From NCBI RefSeq assembly GCF_009176725.1, contig NZ_AP020337.1, forward strand, positions 3,913,501 to 3,977,500: DNA of 64,000 nucleotides. Reading direction: 5' to 3'. The position numbers and the translations under genes were made by a program. Below are positions 61,585 through 64,000 of the stretch, one piece after another; within the stretch, counting starts at the first letter, position 1; every line of letters begins with the position of its first letter. The notes under the pieces were generated by a model that saw only the letters and a program-made list of their open reading frames with translations, had not been told where the DNA came from and made no database searches. The DNA is from Pseudomonas sp. KUIN-1. Lineage in GTDB: Bacteria; Pseudomonadota; Gammaproteobacteria; Pseudomonadales; Pseudomonadaceae.

Positions 61585-62913
61585 TTAACCCACTCTCTTG
61601 CCAGGGGTGTGATAGAGGTCAGCAAACATATCAGCCATTGCTTCTTCACTGGGCTCATCCTGCATTTGCACACTCACCGCGCGGCTTACCAGTTGATGAC
61701 GACGCGGGGTATGCAGGTCATCAGGAATGCGTGGTCCGTCCGTGAGGTAGGCCACAGGTAATTCGTGACTGATCGCCAGGCTCAGGACTTCACCGAGGCT
61801 GGCTGTTTCATCAAGCTTGGTCAGAATGCATCCGGCCAGGCCACAACGTTTGTAACTGTGATACGCGGCTGTCAGCACCTGCTTCTGGCTGGTGGTTGCC
61901 AGTACCAGATAGTTGCGCGACTTGATGCCGCGACCCGCGAGGCTTTCCAGCTGCATGCGCAGCGCAGGATCACTGGCCTGCAGGCCGGCGGTGTCAATCA
62001 GCACCACGCGCTTGCGCAGCAGCGGTTCCAGCGCCTGAACCAGAGACTGGCCAGGATCGATATGGGTGACCGGTACGTTGAGGATGCGCCCAAGGGTCTT
62101 GAGCTGCTCCTGCGCGCCGATGCGGAAACTGTCCATGCTGACCAGTGCGATATTCTGCGGGCCGTACTTCAACACGTAACGTGCTGCCAGTTTGGCCAGC
62201 GTGGTGGTCTTGCCCATGCCGGCAGGACCGACCATTGCAATCACGCCGCCCTCTTCGAGTGGCTCGACTTCAGGGACGGCGATCATGCGGGCCAGGTGCG
62301 CCAGCAGCATGCGCCAGGCCTGACGAGGCTCGTCGATCTCCGGAATCATCGACAGCAGGTCGCGTGACAGCGGGCCGGACAGGCCGACACGTTGCAGGCG
62401 GCGCCACAGGTTGGCCTGCTGCGGACGAGTGCCCTGCAGCTGGTTCCAGGCCAGCGAGCCGAGCTGGACTTCCAGCAGCTCACGCAGGCCGTTCAATTCG
62501 GAGCGCATCGAGTCATAGGCGCGCTGGCCAATGGCAGGCTCGGCGGCCTGTGGCGGTGCGTACGCGAATGGACGCGGCGGCTCTTCGAGTGTCGGCTCGA
62601 TGTGCGTCTCGGCAGGGTTGGCCGGCTTGCCGGAAAACAGCTGCAGGTTCACCGATGCGTCGCTGTCGCTGCGGTTGTTCAATTCGGCCTGGGCGGAAAC
62701 GATGCGCGACTGAGTCTTGCGCAGCTCGTCTTCCAGTTCCATGTTCGGCACACGCGGTGCCAGGGCGGACAGCTTGTAATCCAGAGCAGCAGTCAGCTCT
62801 ACGCCACCGGCAATGCGCCGGTTACCGATGATGGCCGCTTCAGCGCCCAGCTCATCGCGAACCAGCTTCATGGCTTGACGCATATCGGCGGCGAAAAATC
62901 GCTTAACTTGCAT
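61585..62913 (-). CDS. flhF: Flagellar SRP-like GTPase FlhF
   Basis: The 442-residue protein has an N-terminal B domain (MQVKRFFAADMRQAMKLVRDELG), a helical N domain and an SRP-type G domain with VGPAGMGKTTTLAKLAARY, LIDTAGLQASD and ILTKLDETASLG. It marks the pole where the flagellum is built. It lies 11 bases after the end of flhA, on the same strand. Confidence 0.96.
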   Translation of the reverse strand: MQVKRFFAADMRQAMKLVRDELGAEAAIIGNRRIAGGVELTAALDYKLSALAPRVPNMELEDELRKTQSRIVSAQAELNNRSDSDASVNLQLFSGKPANPAETHIEPTLEEPPRPFAYAPPQAAEPAIGQRAYDSMRSELNGLRELLEVQLGSLAWNQLQGTRPQQANLWRRLQRVGLSGPLSRDLLSMIPEIDEPRQAWRMLLAHLARMIAVPEVEPLEEGGVIAMVGPAGMGKTTTLAKLAARYVLKYGPQNIALVSMDSFRIGAQEQLKTLGRILNVPVTHIDPGQSLVQALEPLLRKRVVLIDTAGLQASDPALRMQLESLAGRGIKSRNYLVLATTSQKQVLTAAYHSYKRCGLAGCILTKLDETASLGEVLSLAISHELPVAYLTDGPRIPDDLHTPRRHQLVSRAVSVQMQDEPSEEAMADMFADLYHTPGKRVG

Positions 62914-62924
62914 GACTCACTACC

Positions 62925-64000
62925 TCAGCCGTTTGGCCCGACAGTCGCTACGATGGTTACTTGCTTGTTGTCCGGAATTTCCTGATACGCCAGAACATGC
63001 ATGTTCGGTACAGCCAATCGTCCAAATCGTGACAGCATCGCCCGGACAGGCCCTGCTACCAGAAGAATTACCGGCAACCCTTGCATCTCCTGACGCTGGG
63101 CCGCCTCGATCAACGAACGCTGGAGCTTCTCAGCCATGCTTGGCTCAAGAAGAACGCCTTCTTCCTGACCCTGACCAGCCTTCTGCAAACTATTGAGCAA
63201 TATCTGTTCCAACCTTGGCTCCAGAGTGATAACAGGCAGCTCCGGCTCAACGCCTACAATGCTTTGGACGATTGCGCGGCTCAGACCCACGCGCACTGCG
63301 GCCACCAAAGCGGCGGTATCTTGACTCTTCCCGGCGTTGTTGGCGATAGCCTCTGCAATGCTGCGAATATCCCGCACAGGTACGTGTTCAGCCAGCAGCG
63401 CCTGCAGCACGTTGAGCAGCGAGGACAGCGACAGCACGCCCGGTACCAGCTCTTCAGCCAGCTTGGGCGAGCTTTTGGCCAGCAATTGCATCAATTGCTG
63501 GACTTCTTCGTGGCCGATCAGCTCATGCGAATGTTTGTAGAGAATCTGGTTCAGGTGGGTTGCCACTACCGTACTGGCATCGACCACGGTGTAACCCAGC
63601 GACTGCGCCTGACTGCGCTGGCTGATTTCGATCCACACGGCTTCCAGACCAAACGCCGGGTCTCTGGCGGTAATGCCGTTCAGGGTGCCGAACACTTGAC
63701 CGGGGTTGATCGCCAGTTCGCGATCCGGGTAGATCTCGGCCTCGGCCAGAATCACACCCATCAGCGTCAGACGATAGGCGCTTGGCGCCAGATCGAGGTT
63801 GTCGCGAATGTGCACGGTAGGCATCAGGAAACCGAGCTCTTGCGAGAGCTTCTTGCGCACACCCTTGATACGCGCCAGCAACTGGCCACCTTGATTGCGA
63901 TCCACCAGCGGAATCAGGCGATAACCCACTTCCAGGCCAATGATATCGATGGGCGTCACGTCATCCCAACCCAGTTCTTTGGCATCCTGAACACGGGTCG
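62925..64000 (-). CDS. flhA: Flagellar export gate protein FlhA, C-terminal part (gene continues past the window)
   Basis: About 358 C-terminal codons are visible; the frame stays open to the last base, so the 5' part with the membrane domain lies to the right. The visible part is the cytoplasmic FlhA-C domain: DIIGLEVGYRLIPLVD, GFLMPTVHIRDNLDL, VVDASTVVATHLNQIL, and the conserved end VLAYQEIPDNKQVTIVATVG. FlhA-C is the docking platform for chaperone-substrate complexes in flagellar type III export. The full family protein is about 700 residues. Confidence 0.96.
   Translation of the reverse strand, partial: TRVQDAKELGWDDVTPIDIIGLEVGYRLIPLVDRNQGGQLLARIKGVRKKLSQELGFLMPTVHIRDNLDLAPSAYRLTLMGVILAEAEIYPDRELAINPGQVFGTLNGITARDPAFGLEAVWIEISQRSQAQSLGYTVVDASTVVATHLNQILYKHSHELIGHEEVQQLMQLLAKSSPKLAEELVPGVLSLSSLLNVLQALLAEHVPVRDIRSIAEAIANNAGKSQDTAALVAAVRVGLSRAIVQSIVGVEPELPVITLEPRLEQILLNSLQKAGQGQEEGVLLEPSMAEKLQRSLIEAAQRQEMQGLPVILLVAGPVRAMLSRFGRLAVPNMHVLAYQEIPDNKQVTIVATVGPNG

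Noticed and set aside
1..64000. CRISPR arrays, tRNA or rRNA genes, prophage or IS transposase genes
   Set aside because: None seen on either strand; the only dispersed repeats are the three structured copies, which carry no transposase.

Overview
The window is a chromosomal segment of a fluorescent pseudomonad, most likely of the Pseudomonas syringae group. The basis is the protein style throughout, the single cluster holding flhA-flhF-fleN-fliA-cheYZAB-motCD-parC-parP-cheW, the cco/anr block, and GC-rich codon use in all core genes. No rRNA, tRNA or CRISPR array was seen. All assignments come from reading the sequence and remembered family features; no database search was run.

Layout. 1-3.4 kb: end of an outer-membrane efflux gene, a repeat-filled gap, a voltage-gated-type K+ channel with a zinc-ribbon tail, and a sulfate-binding protein. 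3.4-10.8 kb (minus strand): a complete, translationally coupled ccmABCDEFGHI operon for c-type cytochrome maturation, ending in a small lipoprotein gene. 11.0-13.0 kb: a fliK-like gene and a free-standing FlhB C-terminal domain gene. 13.0-20.0 kb: recR, then a LysR regulator divergent from a DSD1-family PLP enzyme, RidA, FAD amine/amino-acid oxidase, double GNAT and aldehyde dehydrogenase, which looks like a catabolic cassette for a hydroxylated or D-amino acid. 20.4-27.0 kb: rlmM, acnA, a CPBP protease and an Aer-type chemoreceptor. 27.0-35.9 kb: a visibly AT-rich accessory island with three proteins built from one recurring beta-rich repeat (1, about 5 and about 6 copies), a divergent autotransporter and a small unknown gene. 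37.3-50.1 kb: ccoNOQP, a Phd/VapC toxin-antitoxin pair, ccoGHIS, a SafE-type membrane protein, hemN with a perfect ANR box, a coiled-coil protein, anr and apt. 50.6-64 kb (minus strand): the chemotaxis and flagellar regulatory cluster, running off the edge inside flhA.

How parts work together. The ccm operon supplies covalent haem attachment needed by CcoO and CcoP; ccoGHIS supplies copper and assembly functions for the cbb3 oxidase; HemN makes haem without oxygen; Anr senses low oxygen and has a textbook site before hemN. CheA, ParP and ParC form a polar chemotaxis-array positioning set with MotCD and the FleN/FlhF/FliA flagellar controls.

The most notable unexplained items are: (i) a dispersed, highly structured repeat family present at three places, with compensatory base changes between copies that preserve several stems, including a three-way junction; (ii) the AT-rich island of repeat-domain proteins, whose largest member switches abruptly to core-like base composition at its C-terminal Big_2/lectin-like end; (iii) a possible chromosomal rearrangement, since recR and apt, which I remember as neighbours in other pseudomonads, sit at opposite ends of a 37-kb segment inserted in the che-ccm block.
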